The translations under genes were made by a program, and so were the position numbers. 27,699 bases of DNA from a virus, in the IMG/VR virus record IMGVR_UViG_3300025057_000038, positions 1 to 27,699 of that record, one strand, 5' to 3'. Each line of letters opens with the position of its first letter. Within the stretch, counting starts at the first letter, position 1. Shown in pieces: positions 8,664 through 16,375 of this stretch. The notes under the pieces were generated by a model. The model saw only the letters and a program-made list of their open reading frames with translations, had not been told where the DNA came from and did no database searches.

Positions 8664-9698
8664 TTATAATATTACTTTACCCACTGCAAGTCCATACGGT
8701 AATCCATACTTACGATTACCATAATGATAATCAACCTGTCCTAGAATACTTTTAAATCTTGACTCCCATTCATTAAGGGTATTTTGGGAAACTTGAAATG
8801 GATAAACTTGATTAAATTTATCTACAACAACAAATGTAATAATAAATTTATAATTATAGACATCAAATTGACGAAGAGAGTTTAAATCCTCTTTTTCCCA
8901 TATTGTTTGCTGAACAAGTTTTTTGTAAATCACTGCTTGCATCCAATATCTATAGTATTCTACAGTTTCTGGAAAATCCTGTAAATTTTTATTAGTTGTT
9001 TTTAAATCATTAATAAATACTATTTCATTTTTAGGGTCAATAACTACATTGTCAATTATACCCTTAAGACCAAAGTCATAATTACTGAGATTGTGTTTTA
9101 ACATAATCTCATTTTTAACTATTAAGTCTGAATCAGAAGATCCTATTTGCATAAGATTTAATACTTCTTCATTCTTTTTTAAGATTTCTACACTTTCCTC
9201 GCACTGTTGTTTCATATCCATGTCAACCACGGTAGATCCTTCAGCTTTAACTAGGAAATCAAAGTAATCTTTGTTCTGATCAGTAAGTACTTTTGCAAGT
9301 CTTTGCTCATCAGTTTTAAGACTTTGATGTAAATTGATCTTAAGTAATGTTTCTAATATTTGTGTTTCAAACGAGTCTAAAGTAGCCCCGTGATATATAT
9401 CAGTATTATCTTTGTAAAACTTATACATTCCTTCAACAATCCACTTATTATTTCCTGTGGGAAGTTTATCTGGTAGGATTAAAAAGTTATCATCAAAGTT
9501 CTCAGGTTCGAGTAAAAGACAATGAAGAACCCTACCTGCTAACAGGTGAGGGTCCATCTTGTCTTCCTTTAAATTAAGAATGTAATGATCAAAAAATAAT
9601 TTTGGTGAATACAATAGCTTGTTTATAGCAGAGTAACTGAAATACTTTTTCTCTCCATTATAAAACTTAGCCATTGCTTGATCATAGGAAATATTCAT
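8664..9698 (-). CDS. PD-(D/E)XK (RecE/Cas4-like) exonuclease
   Basis: This 344-residue protein has the RecB/RecE-type nuclease core: an N-terminal helix with YFSYSAINKLLYSPKLFFD, AGRVLHCLLLEPENFDDNF around H59, E197 (KNEIML), D216 (GLKGIIDNVV), D231-x-K233 (INDLKTT) and Q254-x3-Y258 (MQAVIYKKL). The LHCLLLEPENFDD stretch is especially close to the C-terminal nuclease of RecE-type proteins. No iron-sulphur cysteines are present, unlike Cas4 or AddB. It should resect duplex ends to make single strands for the Sak4-like annealase or recombinase and SSB encoded upstream in the same operon. Its start overlaps the end of the 533-residue gene by 17 nt. Confidence 0.88.
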   Translation of the reverse strand: MNISYDQAMAKFYNGEKKYFSYSAINKLLYSPKLFFDHYILNLKEDKMDPHLLAGRVLHCLLLEPENFDDNFLILPDKLPTGNNKWIVEGMYKFYKDNTDIYHGATLDSFETQILETLLKINLHQSLKTDEQRLAKVLTDQNKDYFDFLVKAEGSTVVDMDMKQQCEESVEILKKNEEVLNLMQIGSSDSDLIVKNEIMLKHNLSNYDFGLKGIIDNVVIDPKNEIVFINDLKTTNKNLQDFPETVEYYRYWMQAVIYKKLVQQTIWEKEDLNSLRQFDVYNYKFIITFVVVDKFNQVYPFQVSQNTLNEWESRFKSILGQVDYHYGNRKYGLPYGLAVGKVIL

Positions 9699-11283
9699 CT
9701 GAATCTTCTTTTTTATTAATATTACTAAAAGGATCTACCTTGGTATATGCTAGAGGAGGAGTTACTTCTTCGGGATACTCACCTTTCTCTATATCATCTT
9801 GGTAAGCTTCAGCCATAAGCTGCTTTTCATCTTCCTCTGATACGTTTTCAACACTCTCCATTTTAACTTTTAACAAAGCTAGATAGTTTTTATCTTCTAC
9901 ATTAGTAGTATGATCTACTTTATAGTATGTGTAATCAATCTCAATAATATCACCAATCTTAGCATCTGAGTACTCATCTTCAAAAATGTATAAGTAATCA
10001 TCGGTGACCTGAGCTACGTTATCACTAGGTATAGATTGTATATCTGCCACTGTTGCAGTATCCTCAGAATCAGGGACCTCAGTTTCTTCATCTGGTGCAA
10101 AATCCTCTAGAAAATTATATGTATAATTCATATTTAATTCTTCAAGAACTTCGCTTTTCAATGTAACAGTTTTGATTTTAATCATGTCTGTCTCACCATG
10201 ACGAATTACATCAGTCCCTAGTCGCTTTAGCACTTCATCCATATTAGATTTAGTTAATTGCTTATGGCTTCGGAGTCTGCTTACTATGTCATTAATATCA
10301 ATACTTAACGAACTATTTGACAGATCCATATATGAGATCAATGCTTTGAAGTTAACGTGTCTCTTCTCACTTCTATACTCCATTAAACCACCATATTTAT
10401 AGAATAACAAGCATAAATACAAGAAACTTTTAGAGTAATTACAATTGGCCATTATCTCCATAGCAACTATATGATTATCCTCATCTCCACTAGAAAACAT
10501 TTCACAAACACTTTCATACACATCCTCATCAATTTCCGTAGCATCCGCACCATTTAATAATGATATGATCTCATTTTGATCTACGATGGGCAAATTGCAA
10601 TTTAAGATTCCATCAATTATTTCTTTATTTTGTCCTTCCTCATTTTTTAAATAATGAACAACATCATATTTATAATCATCAGACTCACTTGAACTAGTTA
10701 ATATTTTTCCGTCTAAATCTTTTAAATAAAAACCAAGATCTTGCATCATACTTTTATCTGTAAAGAAATTATTGTTACTCCAATAATCAATTAATACAAA
10801 ATCTTCTTCATAAGTATTTATAAAAGCCTCTAGTAAAGTTTTTGCCTTATCTAATTCATAACAATTATATTGAGAGTCTTCATCGAAGAAAGGTAATTTT
10901 ATAAAGTCAGACAACCAGATTTTCATAAGATCTGTTGAGACATAATATTTCCAATTATAATCAAACATACGATCTATTGACTGACTACTAACTACTACGT
11001 GAGTAGCTTTATCAATATTACGTACAGATTTTACATTATAATCTGCAGTAAGATTTTTTATTTTTACTCTTGGTATATTTACACCTTTGACAAGATATAA
11101 GTTATCAGACTTGGTAGGACTATATGAACCACCATTAAATTGAGATAGAAAGGTATTTTTACTTTGATTACCAATTATCGAGTTCTGATATGTAATGTCT
11201 ACCATCATATCATCTAAATCGGACATTAGACGAGTTCTCGTATATTTTCCAAAATTAATACTTAAAGTTGCGTAATTTTTCAT
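9682..11283 (-). CDS. Unknown 533-aa protein sharing a small motif with the 136-aa gene upstream
   Basis: The family is not recognised. The N-terminal ~130 residues carry basic and hydrophobic strands (VKGVNIPRVKIKNLTADYNV). A middle block at ~252-298 (EMFSSGDEDNHIVAMEIMAN then FLYLCLLFYKYGG) closely parallels residues 7-53 of the 136-residue protein at 13800-14210. The C-terminal 130 residues are strongly acidic, with a central beta-rich patch (DYLYIFEDEYSDAKIGDIIEI) resembling a small barrel. There are no Walker, zinc or membrane signatures. It begins just after a hairpin that separates it from the MoxR gene and ends overlapping the exonuclease gene. It may be an adaptor or substrate of the MoxR/VWA pair; this is an inference from order and the shared motif. 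Confidence 0.65.
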   Translation of the reverse strand: MKNYATLSINFGKYTRTRLMSDLDDMMVDITYQNSIIGNQSKNTFLSQFNGGSYSPTKSDNLYLVKGVNIPRVKIKNLTADYNVKSVRNIDKATHVVVSSQSIDRMFDYNWKYYVSTDLMKIWLSDFIKLPFFDEDSQYNCYELDKAKTLLEAFINTYEEDFVLIDYWSNNNFFTDKSMMQDLGFYLKDLDGKILTSSSESDDYKYDVVHYLKNEEGQNKEIIDGILNCNLPIVDQNEIISLLNGADATEIDEDVYESVCEMFSSGDEDNHIVAMEIMANCNYSKSFLYLCLLFYKYGGLMEYRSEKRHVNFKALISYMDLSNSSLSIDINDIVSRLRSHKQLTKSNMDEVLKRLGTDVIRHGETDMIKIKTVTLKSEVLEELNMNYTYNFLEDFAPDEETEVPDSEDTATVADIQSIPSDNVAQVTDDYLYIFEDEYSDAKIGDIIEIDYTYYKVDHTTNVEDKNYLALLKVKMESVENVSEEDEKQLMAEAYQDDIEKGEYPEEVTPPLAYTKVDPFSNINKKEDSDEYFL

Positions 11284-11303
11284 AAAATTCTTTTAATACT
11301 AAA

Positions 11304-11327
11304 TAAGCCGGCTTTTACACCGGCTTA
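11304..11327 (-). terminator. Hairpin after the MoxR gene (TGTAA-type loop), possible terminator
   Basis: TAAGCCGG (11304-11311) pairs perfectly with CCGGCTTA (11320-11327) around an 8-nt loop. On the minus strand the loop reads TGTAAAAG, and the stem is followed by a mixed T-rich run (TTATTTAG), not a clean U-tract. It lies in the 102-nt gap between the MoxR stop and the start of the 533-residue gene, the largest gap inside the replication block. Confidence 0.6.
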
Positions 11328-11385
11328 AGTTTGAATAAATTAACCTAATTTTTATTTAATAGGTCAACTGTTTAATGCTAGTTTA

Positions 11386-12561
11386 CTACTTAACTGACAT
11401 TTTTATAACGTTCTTATCCATCATCAATTTACTAAATTTAACCTTGTTACCGGCCATTAGCTCTTTGATCATAAAATATCTAAGATCATCAGTAAATGAA
11501 TCACAATCAGTACTAAGTTTAATTAGTCTATCAGTCATTTGCTGAGAAACTGAATTTTCTGTAGCATGTACTAATGAATAATTCACAATACGAGTAGTAA
11601 TAATACTACTTATATCTGCTCTAAAATCATCTCCCGTACCAATTGCATTATTTAAAGCTCCAAGAACATATGCCTCATTAGGATTAGTAACAATATCCTT
11701 TGGAGATATGATTTGATCTAACTTATTATTAATAAACATAGAGAACATTGATGCAAACTCTGGACCTACTGAACCTTCTCCAATCATTTGAATTAAAGGA
11801 AGCTCCTCTTCAAATTTAGGAATAGATTTAATTGAGTTAAAGAATGTTACAATACTTCTAGGATTAGAATTTTCAGTAACCATCTCAGGATTCATAAGTA
11901 AAAAGTTAATACATCTGTTGTCAATACAAGCTTCTTCAGCCCATTTTGCCCATGTATTTACATCAAACTTAGCTTCTACACTAATAAATCTAGTCTTCTG
12001 AGCTACATCAAGACTAGTAACATTATAGTCACCATTGTCTGGATTAGTAGTAAGAACTATATGCCAGTTCTTAGGTAATTTCCATGAGATGTACTCTTGT
12101 CTATCAATAAGCTCCATAGTAGCTTGCATAAATCTATGATCAGCACGAGTATAATCATCTAATATTAGAAAACCACCTTCTCCTCTACCTTGAATCCATT
12201 CAGGTGAGGCATGTGTCATTCGACTTTGTCCAGTTGGTCTATATTTATGTTTGATATAAGTATTCATAAGATTTTCTTGAACCCATGTGACTTTACCGTC
12301 TTCACGTTTCATTTCAAATTCCTTAAATGGAAAACCAACTAAGTCACCTAATTCTTCTAGCTGAGATAAGTTAAGCTTCATTAACTGCATATTCAGTTCA
12401 TCAGCTAACTGGATCAAAGAAGATGTCTTACCAATACCGGCAGGACCTTCAATATTTACAGCAACAGGTATTTTACCTTCTGTTTGTAAGAATTGATTAT
12501 TCTTAACAATGTGTTTTAGAAAAGATTTTAACTCATCAGTGTTTAATTGTACTTGACTCAT
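11386..12561 (-). CDS. MoxR-type AAA+ ATPase
   Basis: This 391-residue protein has Walker A at 39-47 (GPAGIGKTS), Walker B at ~131-136 (FLILDDYTRAD), sensor 1 Asn173 (VLTTNPDNGDYNV) and a KTRF arginine at ~191. The segment MKLNLSQLEELGDLVGFP matches the MoxR/CbbQ-type region that contacts substrate. MoxR ATPases act as ring chaperones that remodel partners, typically with a VWA-domain protein encoded next door; here the VWA/metallopeptidase gene is 10 nt upstream in the same operon. It lacks any N-terminal protease-associated domain. A likely role is ATP-driven remodelling of a phage or host protein complex during replication. The target is unknown. Confidence 0.88.
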   Translation of the reverse strand: MSQVQLNTDELKSFLKHIVKNNQFLQTEGKIPVAVNIEGPAGIGKTSSLIQLADELNMQLMKLNLSQLEELGDLVGFPFKEFEMKREDGKVTWVQENLMNTYIKHKYRPTGQSRMTHASPEWIQGRGEGGFLILDDYTRADHRFMQATMELIDRQEYISWKLPKNWHIVLTTNPDNGDYNVTSLDVAQKTRFISVEAKFDVNTWAKWAEEACIDNRCINFLLMNPEMVTENSNPRSIVTFFNSIKSIPKFEEELPLIQMIGEGSVGPEFASMFSMFINNKLDQIISPKDIVTNPNEAYVLGALNNAIGTGDDFRADISSIITTRIVNYSLVHATENSVSQQMTDRLIKLSTDCDSFTDDLRYFMIKELMAGNKVKFSKLMMDKNVIKMSVK

Positions 12562-12571
12562 TTTTTTTAAT

Positions 12572-13807
12572 TTAAAGTTCTAACTTAATTACTTTACCTG
12601 GTAATTCTTCATTCATTTGTGATCTTTCAGACAGTACCCAAAGTACTCTTGATTTAGGCCTTATACTAGCCCATGCTTCTCCATCTGTAAAATATACCAA
12701 ACTCGTAAATTTTCTAAGATTTTCATTGTAGTATTCAATAACAGGATCAAATTCAGTCCCTCCTCTACCGTGGACTTCAATTTTACCCTTACCATCATAT
12801 TCTTTAATGCTTTTAATTGCAGCATCACACTGTACGATTGTAATATCTACACCAGTTTTATAAATATGATCAATTTCTTGCATAAACTCTCGAAGTTCAT
12901 CATTACTTACAGATCCGGATGTATCAATAGCTAGCAACATGTGCTGTTTCATCTTAATTTTAAGACCTGGATTATCAGAAAACCTACGATTTTCTTTACG
13001 TCTAAGTTTTTTAGTATAAACTTTTGTTGAAGATCCTGTAAATCTTCTTACATAACCTCTCCAATCAAATTTAGGTGGCTCAGTCTTACCAATATTCTCT
13101 ATATAACCACTAATATGACCTGGAATTCTACCTCTTTTCTTTACGGTCATGTCTGCAGTTTCTTTAAGAATATGATCTAACTGCTTGTCAATCATTTTCT
13201 TTTCTGCTTCAGACAGATCTTCAAAATCTTCCCAAGTACCGTGATCATCAAGATTAATTTCTTGATTATCAGTTCCTCCATTTACACTTATTACTGTATT
13301 ATTTTCTCCCTGATTTAGTGCATCACAAACTTTATCAAAGTTTGGACATCCGCAAGTTCCCTTTTCATCATGATCTTCTTTAGCTTGTTTTAGCTTGTCA
13401 TAATAATATCTAGTACCTGCCTTTTTATCAAGGTTTAACTCCGGATAGTTATCTATAAAAATACCATCTTCTGGCAACCAATCTCTTTCTATATATTGAT
13501 TGATTTCCATATCCATTGCAATATTTGCTAGTTTTTTATCTGAATATTTATGGTAATTAGATAAATGAAAAAATGCAATATGTAATAGTTCATGTTTTAG
13601 AATACCCATCTGTTGTATTTCAGTTAGGGAATTCCAAAAATCTTCATTAATAGTTAACTGATAATTGATATTGTTTTTACTAACACCTGCAGTAGGAACT
13701 CTTTTATTATCCCATACTTTATTCAACATTATCAGAAAAAATCCATAAAAGGGTTCTTTAAGCATTAAGGTTTTACTAACCTTTGCTAAAGTTGATTCTT
13801 TACTCAT
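12572..13807 (-). CDS. VWA-like protein with N-terminal metallopeptidase domain (DUF2201-type)
   Basis: This 411-residue, two-part protein has an N-terminal zinc-metallopeptidase-like motif, KHELLHIAFFH (H72-E73-x2-H76, with a further H81), followed by NIAMDMEIN, which resembles the third-ligand region of DUF2201 proteins. The C-terminal VWA domain keeps a full MIDAS: D295-T-S-G-S299, T351 (GRGGTEFDP) and D375 (YFTDGE). Between them is a Cys-rich patch (TCGCPNFDKVC) and a basic stretch (KKLRRKENRR). DUF2201 proteins are commonly encoded beside MoxR ATPases, as here. The VWA domain would recruit the partner and the peptidase-like domain might process it, but proteolysis has not been shown for this family as far as I know. 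Its start overlaps the upstream 136-residue gene by 8 nt. Confidence 0.85.
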   Translation of the reverse strand: MSKESTLAKVSKTLMLKEPFYGFFLIMLNKVWDNKRVPTAGVSKNNINYQLTINEDFWNSLTEIQQMGILKHELLHIAFFHLSNYHKYSDKKLANIAMDMEINQYIERDWLPEDGIFIDNYPELNLDKKAGTRYYYDKLKQAKEDHDEKGTCGCPNFDKVCDALNQGENNTVISVNGGTDNQEINLDDHGTWEDFEDLSEAEKKMIDKQLDHILKETADMTVKKRGRIPGHISGYIENIGKTEPPKFDWRGYVRRFTGSSTKVYTKKLRRKENRRFSDNPGLKIKMKQHMLLAIDTSGSVSNDELREFMQEIDHIYKTGVDITIVQCDAAIKSIKEYDGKGKIEVHGRGGTEFDPVIEYYNENLRKFTSLVYFTDGEAWASIRPKSRVLWVLSERSQMNEELPGKVIKLEL

Positions 13808-14210
13808 ACTTTCTCATTTTTGTTACATGATTTTTGACAGTCTTTTCAACATTATTTCTCCATTCTTCAAGAAATTTATTATAAATTTCTAAGCCTTTTA
13901 GATCTTTTCTTGCTATTATTATATCTTTTATCTGATTCACCCATCCTTTATGTTTTCTACCTAACATAGAATAAAATAGTTTTTCATTTTCTAGTAATTC
14001 AATCTTATCTAAAAGATTAGAATCTTTCCAAAAATGATATGAAGTACATTCAGAAAATTTATAAATAGTTAAGAAATGACCAATACACTTATTTAAATCA
14101 ATTTGATTTAGTATAGTAATTGCCATCAGTTCATTATCCTTATCTGAAGAATCTAACATTTGGATCAATCTCGCAACTGACTCATCATCTAATTTATAAT
14201 CCTGTTTCAT
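13800..14210 (-). CDS. Unknown small helical protein, 136 aa, sharing a motif with the 533-aa protein
   Basis: This is probably all-helical and basic at the C-terminus (EKTVKNHVTKMRKYE). Residues 7-53 (RLIQMLDSSDKDNELMAITI, then HFLTIYKFSE) align with 252-298 of the 533-residue protein: both have an acidic/Asn turn (S-S/G-D-x-D-N) followed by a helix with A-x3-I/M, then a hydrophobic helix ending in Y-K-F/Y. Similar SxDxDNxxLA motifs occur in repeat-type Bacteroidetes proteins. It overlaps RuvC (17 nt) upstream and the VWA gene (8 nt) downstream, so it is translated with them. It may be a scaffold or adaptor; the function is unknown. Confidence 0.65.
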   Translation of the reverse strand: MKQDYKLDDESVARLIQMLDSSDKDNELMAITILNQIDLNKCIGHFLTIYKFSECTSYHFWKDSNLLDKIELLENEKLFYSMLGRKHKGWVNQIKDIIIARKDLKGLEIYNKFLEEWRNNVEKTVKNHVTKMRKYE

Positions 14211-14637
14211 CTCTAAATAATTCTCTCATATGTATAGCATCAGCTTCATTATCATCATCTCCATCGTAATCCCATTTATCAATGGCACTATTAATCATAG
14301 CTTCTTTATTAGCATTTCCTTTACCAGTAGCAAACTTTTTAATTTCTGTTGCTGAGTATGATCTATAATCAATACTATTTTGCTCACAAAATTCTTCAAG
14401 AACCGCTATAAGCTTAGCTTGATGTATAATTGAATTGGCATGTCTACCGGCAGGTCTTTCATAAACAATAACTTGTAGATCTTCTAGTTCATTAAACTCT
14501 TTAAGTTTAGCTCTAAACCTTATAAGTTTCATTCCCATAGATTCATCTTTTCTTGTTTTAAAATTCCAAGTTCCGTACAAACCTTTATCTAAACACCATC
14601 CTGTAGTTGATGCAATATCTAATGCTAATACTTTCAT
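14194..14637 (-). CDS. RuvC-like Holliday junction resolvase
   Basis: This 147-residue protein has the RNase H-like core of RuvC: D7 in strand 1 (ALDIASTTGW), E60 (VIVYERPAG), and the C-terminal acidic cluster D129/E131/D133 (DDDNEADAIHM). The conserved ATEIKKFATGKGNANKEAM stretch is the usual RuvC loop and helix before the last acidic motif. The length is slightly shorter than bacterial RuvC (~170). It should cleave branched DNA made during recombination-dependent replication and clear junctions before packaging. It overlaps the primase end by 4 nt (ATGA), which fits coupled expression with the replication proteins. Confidence 0.9.
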   Translation of the reverse strand: MKVLALDIASTTGWCLDKGLYGTWNFKTRKDESMGMKLIRFRAKLKEFNELEDLQVIVYERPAGRHANSIIHQAKLIAVLEEFCEQNSIDYRSYSATEIKKFATGKGNANKEAMINSAIDKWDYDGDDDNEADAIHMRELFRDETGL

Positions 14638-15644
14638 GATTTTAGTTTTTCTTTTAACAATGGTAATATCACATCTCTAACATGCTCAATTCCATATATT
14701 TTTATAGAGTCTGACAAATCTTTTTCTAATTCAAGATTTATATTCATAATACTGTATTTATCTGCATATTTTTGTGCAGCCTTTTTACCGGCCTCATCAT
14801 TATCAAATAAAACACAAATATTTTTATACTGTTCTTTTACCTTATCAATATAACTTTGTCTAATTAAAGTGTTTTCACTATCTGGAGCTATACACTCAAC
14901 ATTTACTATATTAAGTTTTTGAAAGGTCATAAGATCCTTTAGAGAAGATGTTATGACTAGGTAATCCTTATTTCCGGTTAACTGCTCAGAACCTTGAACA
15001 TAATTTTTAACTTTGATAAACTTCTTATTACTTACTTTAGGTTGATAAATCTTATACAAAGTCCCATCTTCTTTAAAGTAACCATAAATACTTAAACCGT
15101 TAATTTTAATTCTTGAACAACTACCATCTAAGTTTTCTCTAGACATTTTATAATACTCTAAAGGAGCTACATTATATGCTTCAAGTAATCTTGATCCTAT
15201 CTTGTATTTACTCCAATATTTCTGATCTATATTTGTCCAGTGTCTAATCATATAATCAGTTACCTGATACCTACCATGAGATTTAAAAGTCTTTATAGCT
15301 TTCTTATCATTAGTAAGTAAGTATTCATTATAATCTTCAATAATTTTAAAAGATGCTTCTCCACGAGTAGATAGATTAAACATCCTTCTAACTAAATCTA
15401 AACCATCACCACCATTACCGGATGAAAAATCTTTGTACTTATATACACTCTTAACACTGTCATAGTAAATACACATAGATGGTGTTTTCTCAGTATTAAA
15501 TACAGATTTTATTTTAACATCCTGACCTGTAAGTGACTCAGAAAGATCTAAATAATTTTCAAAAACCCATTCTCTAGGAATATCTGCTAAATCAGAAACT
15601 AAATTTGTTCTTAACATAATATAGAATTTAGTAAAGGGGTCCAT
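14634..15644 (-). CDS. DnaG-like primase with degenerate zinc finger and altered TOPRIM motif
   Basis: This 336-residue protein keeps the order of a DnaG-type primase. Residues 49-57 (FNTEKTPSM) and 68-85 (YKYKDFSSGNGGDGLDLV) match the CHC2 zinc-finger framework, but the metal-binding cysteines are absent. A TOPRIM domain follows: 229-242 (LVITSSLKDLMTF) and 278-290 (VLFDNDEAGKKAA). The DxD pair D281/D283 is kept, while the usual first-motif Glu-Gly reads Ser233-Ser234. No helicase domain is fused; a separate DnaB-like gene lies ~2 kb upstream. It should make primers for the PolB. The start codon lies in the loop of a strong hairpin (15636-15654). Confidence 0.85.
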   Translation of the reverse strand: MDPFTKFYIMLRTNLVSDLADIPREWVFENYLDLSESLTGQDVKIKSVFNTEKTPSMCIYYDSVKSVYKYKDFSSGNGGDGLDLVRRMFNLSTRGEASFKIIEDYNEYLLTNDKKAIKTFKSHGRYQVTDYMIRHWTNIDQKYWSKYKIGSRLLEAYNVAPLEYYKMSRENLDGSCSRIKINGLSIYGYFKEDGTLYKIYQPKVSNKKFIKVKNYVQGSEQLTGNKDYLVITSSLKDLMTFQKLNIVNVECIAPDSENTLIRQSYIDKVKEQYKNICVLFDNDEAGKKAAQKYADKYSIMNINLELEKDLSDSIKIYGIEHVRDVILPLLKEKLKS

Positions 15645-15654
15645 TACAGACCCC
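15636..15654 (-). promoter_or_regulatory. Hairpin presenting the primase start codon in its loop
   Basis: GGGGTC (15636-15641) pairs perfectly with GACCCC (15649-15654). On the minus strand the 7-nt loop is TGTAATG, whose last three bases are the primase ATG, so the first codons (M-D-P) form the downstream arm. No T-run follows, so it is unlikely to be a terminator. It could control translation or be a processing or binding site. The TGTAA loop sequence recurs in the hairpins at 7600-7623 and 11304-11327. Confidence 0.6.
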
Positions 15655-15670
15655 AGTACTAATTAAAATA

Positions 15671-16354
15671 TTAATCTAGACTAAAATCTGAAGATGTTTT
15701 ACTTGGTATTGACATTTCATCATCACCAAAAGACTCAACTTTATTTACTTCAAGTTTCTTAAGATGATCTGACTCAGAATAAGTCATAACACGATCAGAA
15801 TCTTTTTCTGCATATGCATAACCTTGTTTAGATCCTTTCGGTAACCACATATCATAGTTTGTATAACCGTTCTTATTTTCATACTCCTTGCCGGCAATAC
15901 AAAAATCTAAATAGATCCCCTCAAATGGCTTGTCATTATTAAAAGCTTCTACAAATTCTTCAATTGTATCATGCTTATTATCCTGACTTACAAACCAATC
16001 AGATGTTCCAAGAGCTTTACAAAGATTTCCTACAAACATCAAAATAGATTTATCTCTGTAAATCTTTATTCCTGATTTTGTCTGACCGTCTGCAAAAGCA
16101 TATTGACTACCTTTTACACGGCCAATTTGACCAGCATAATGACCTGCATCTGGATTTTCTTGATCAATCATAAAACCTTCAAATCCTTCAATAGGTTCTG
16201 TTTCAACATTCATCATAAAATGATATGCACCTTCAATAAATTTAAAATTATCTAGATAAACACTATTAATTTTTAGTGTATGATTACCTGGTGCAATTGT
16301 TTTAGGTAAACTACTTCCTCCTCCAACTGGTAAATCTGTTGTACTTAATCCCAT
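15671..16354 (-). CDS. SSB-like single-stranded DNA-binding protein
   Basis: This 227-residue protein begins with a Gly/Ser/Thr-rich stretch, then a beta-rich OB-fold-like region with aromatic residues (TLKINSVYLDNFKF, HFMMNVETEPIEGFEGF). The C-terminus is flexible and acidic-tipped (DDEMSIPSKTSSDFSLD), as in SSBs whose tails recruit partners. The size and pattern match SSB-like proteins found next to Sak4-type ATPases and primases in Bacteroidetes phages. It should coat single strands exposed by the helicase and exonuclease. No single decisive motif exists, so position is part of the evidence: it sits between the Sak4-like ATPase (22 nt upstream) and the primase. Confidence 0.7.
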   Translation of the reverse strand: MGLSTTDLPVGGGSSLPKTIAPGNHTLKINSVYLDNFKFIEGAYHFMMNVETEPIEGFEGFMIDQENPDAGHYAGQIGRVKGSQYAFADGQTKSGIKIYRDKSILMFVGNLCKALGTSDWFVSQDNKHDTIEEFVEAFNNDKPFEGIYLDFCIAGKEYENKNGYTNYDMWLPKGSKQGYAYAEKDSDRVMTYSESDHLKKLEVNKVESFGDDEMSIPSKTSSDFSLD

Positions 16355-16375
16355 TTTTGTTTTTTTATTTGTTTA

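Noticed and set aside
8109-8724. Two plus-strand ORFs (8109-8291, 8488-8724)
   Set aside because: They lie over coding minus-strand genes and have shadow-type composition without start signals.
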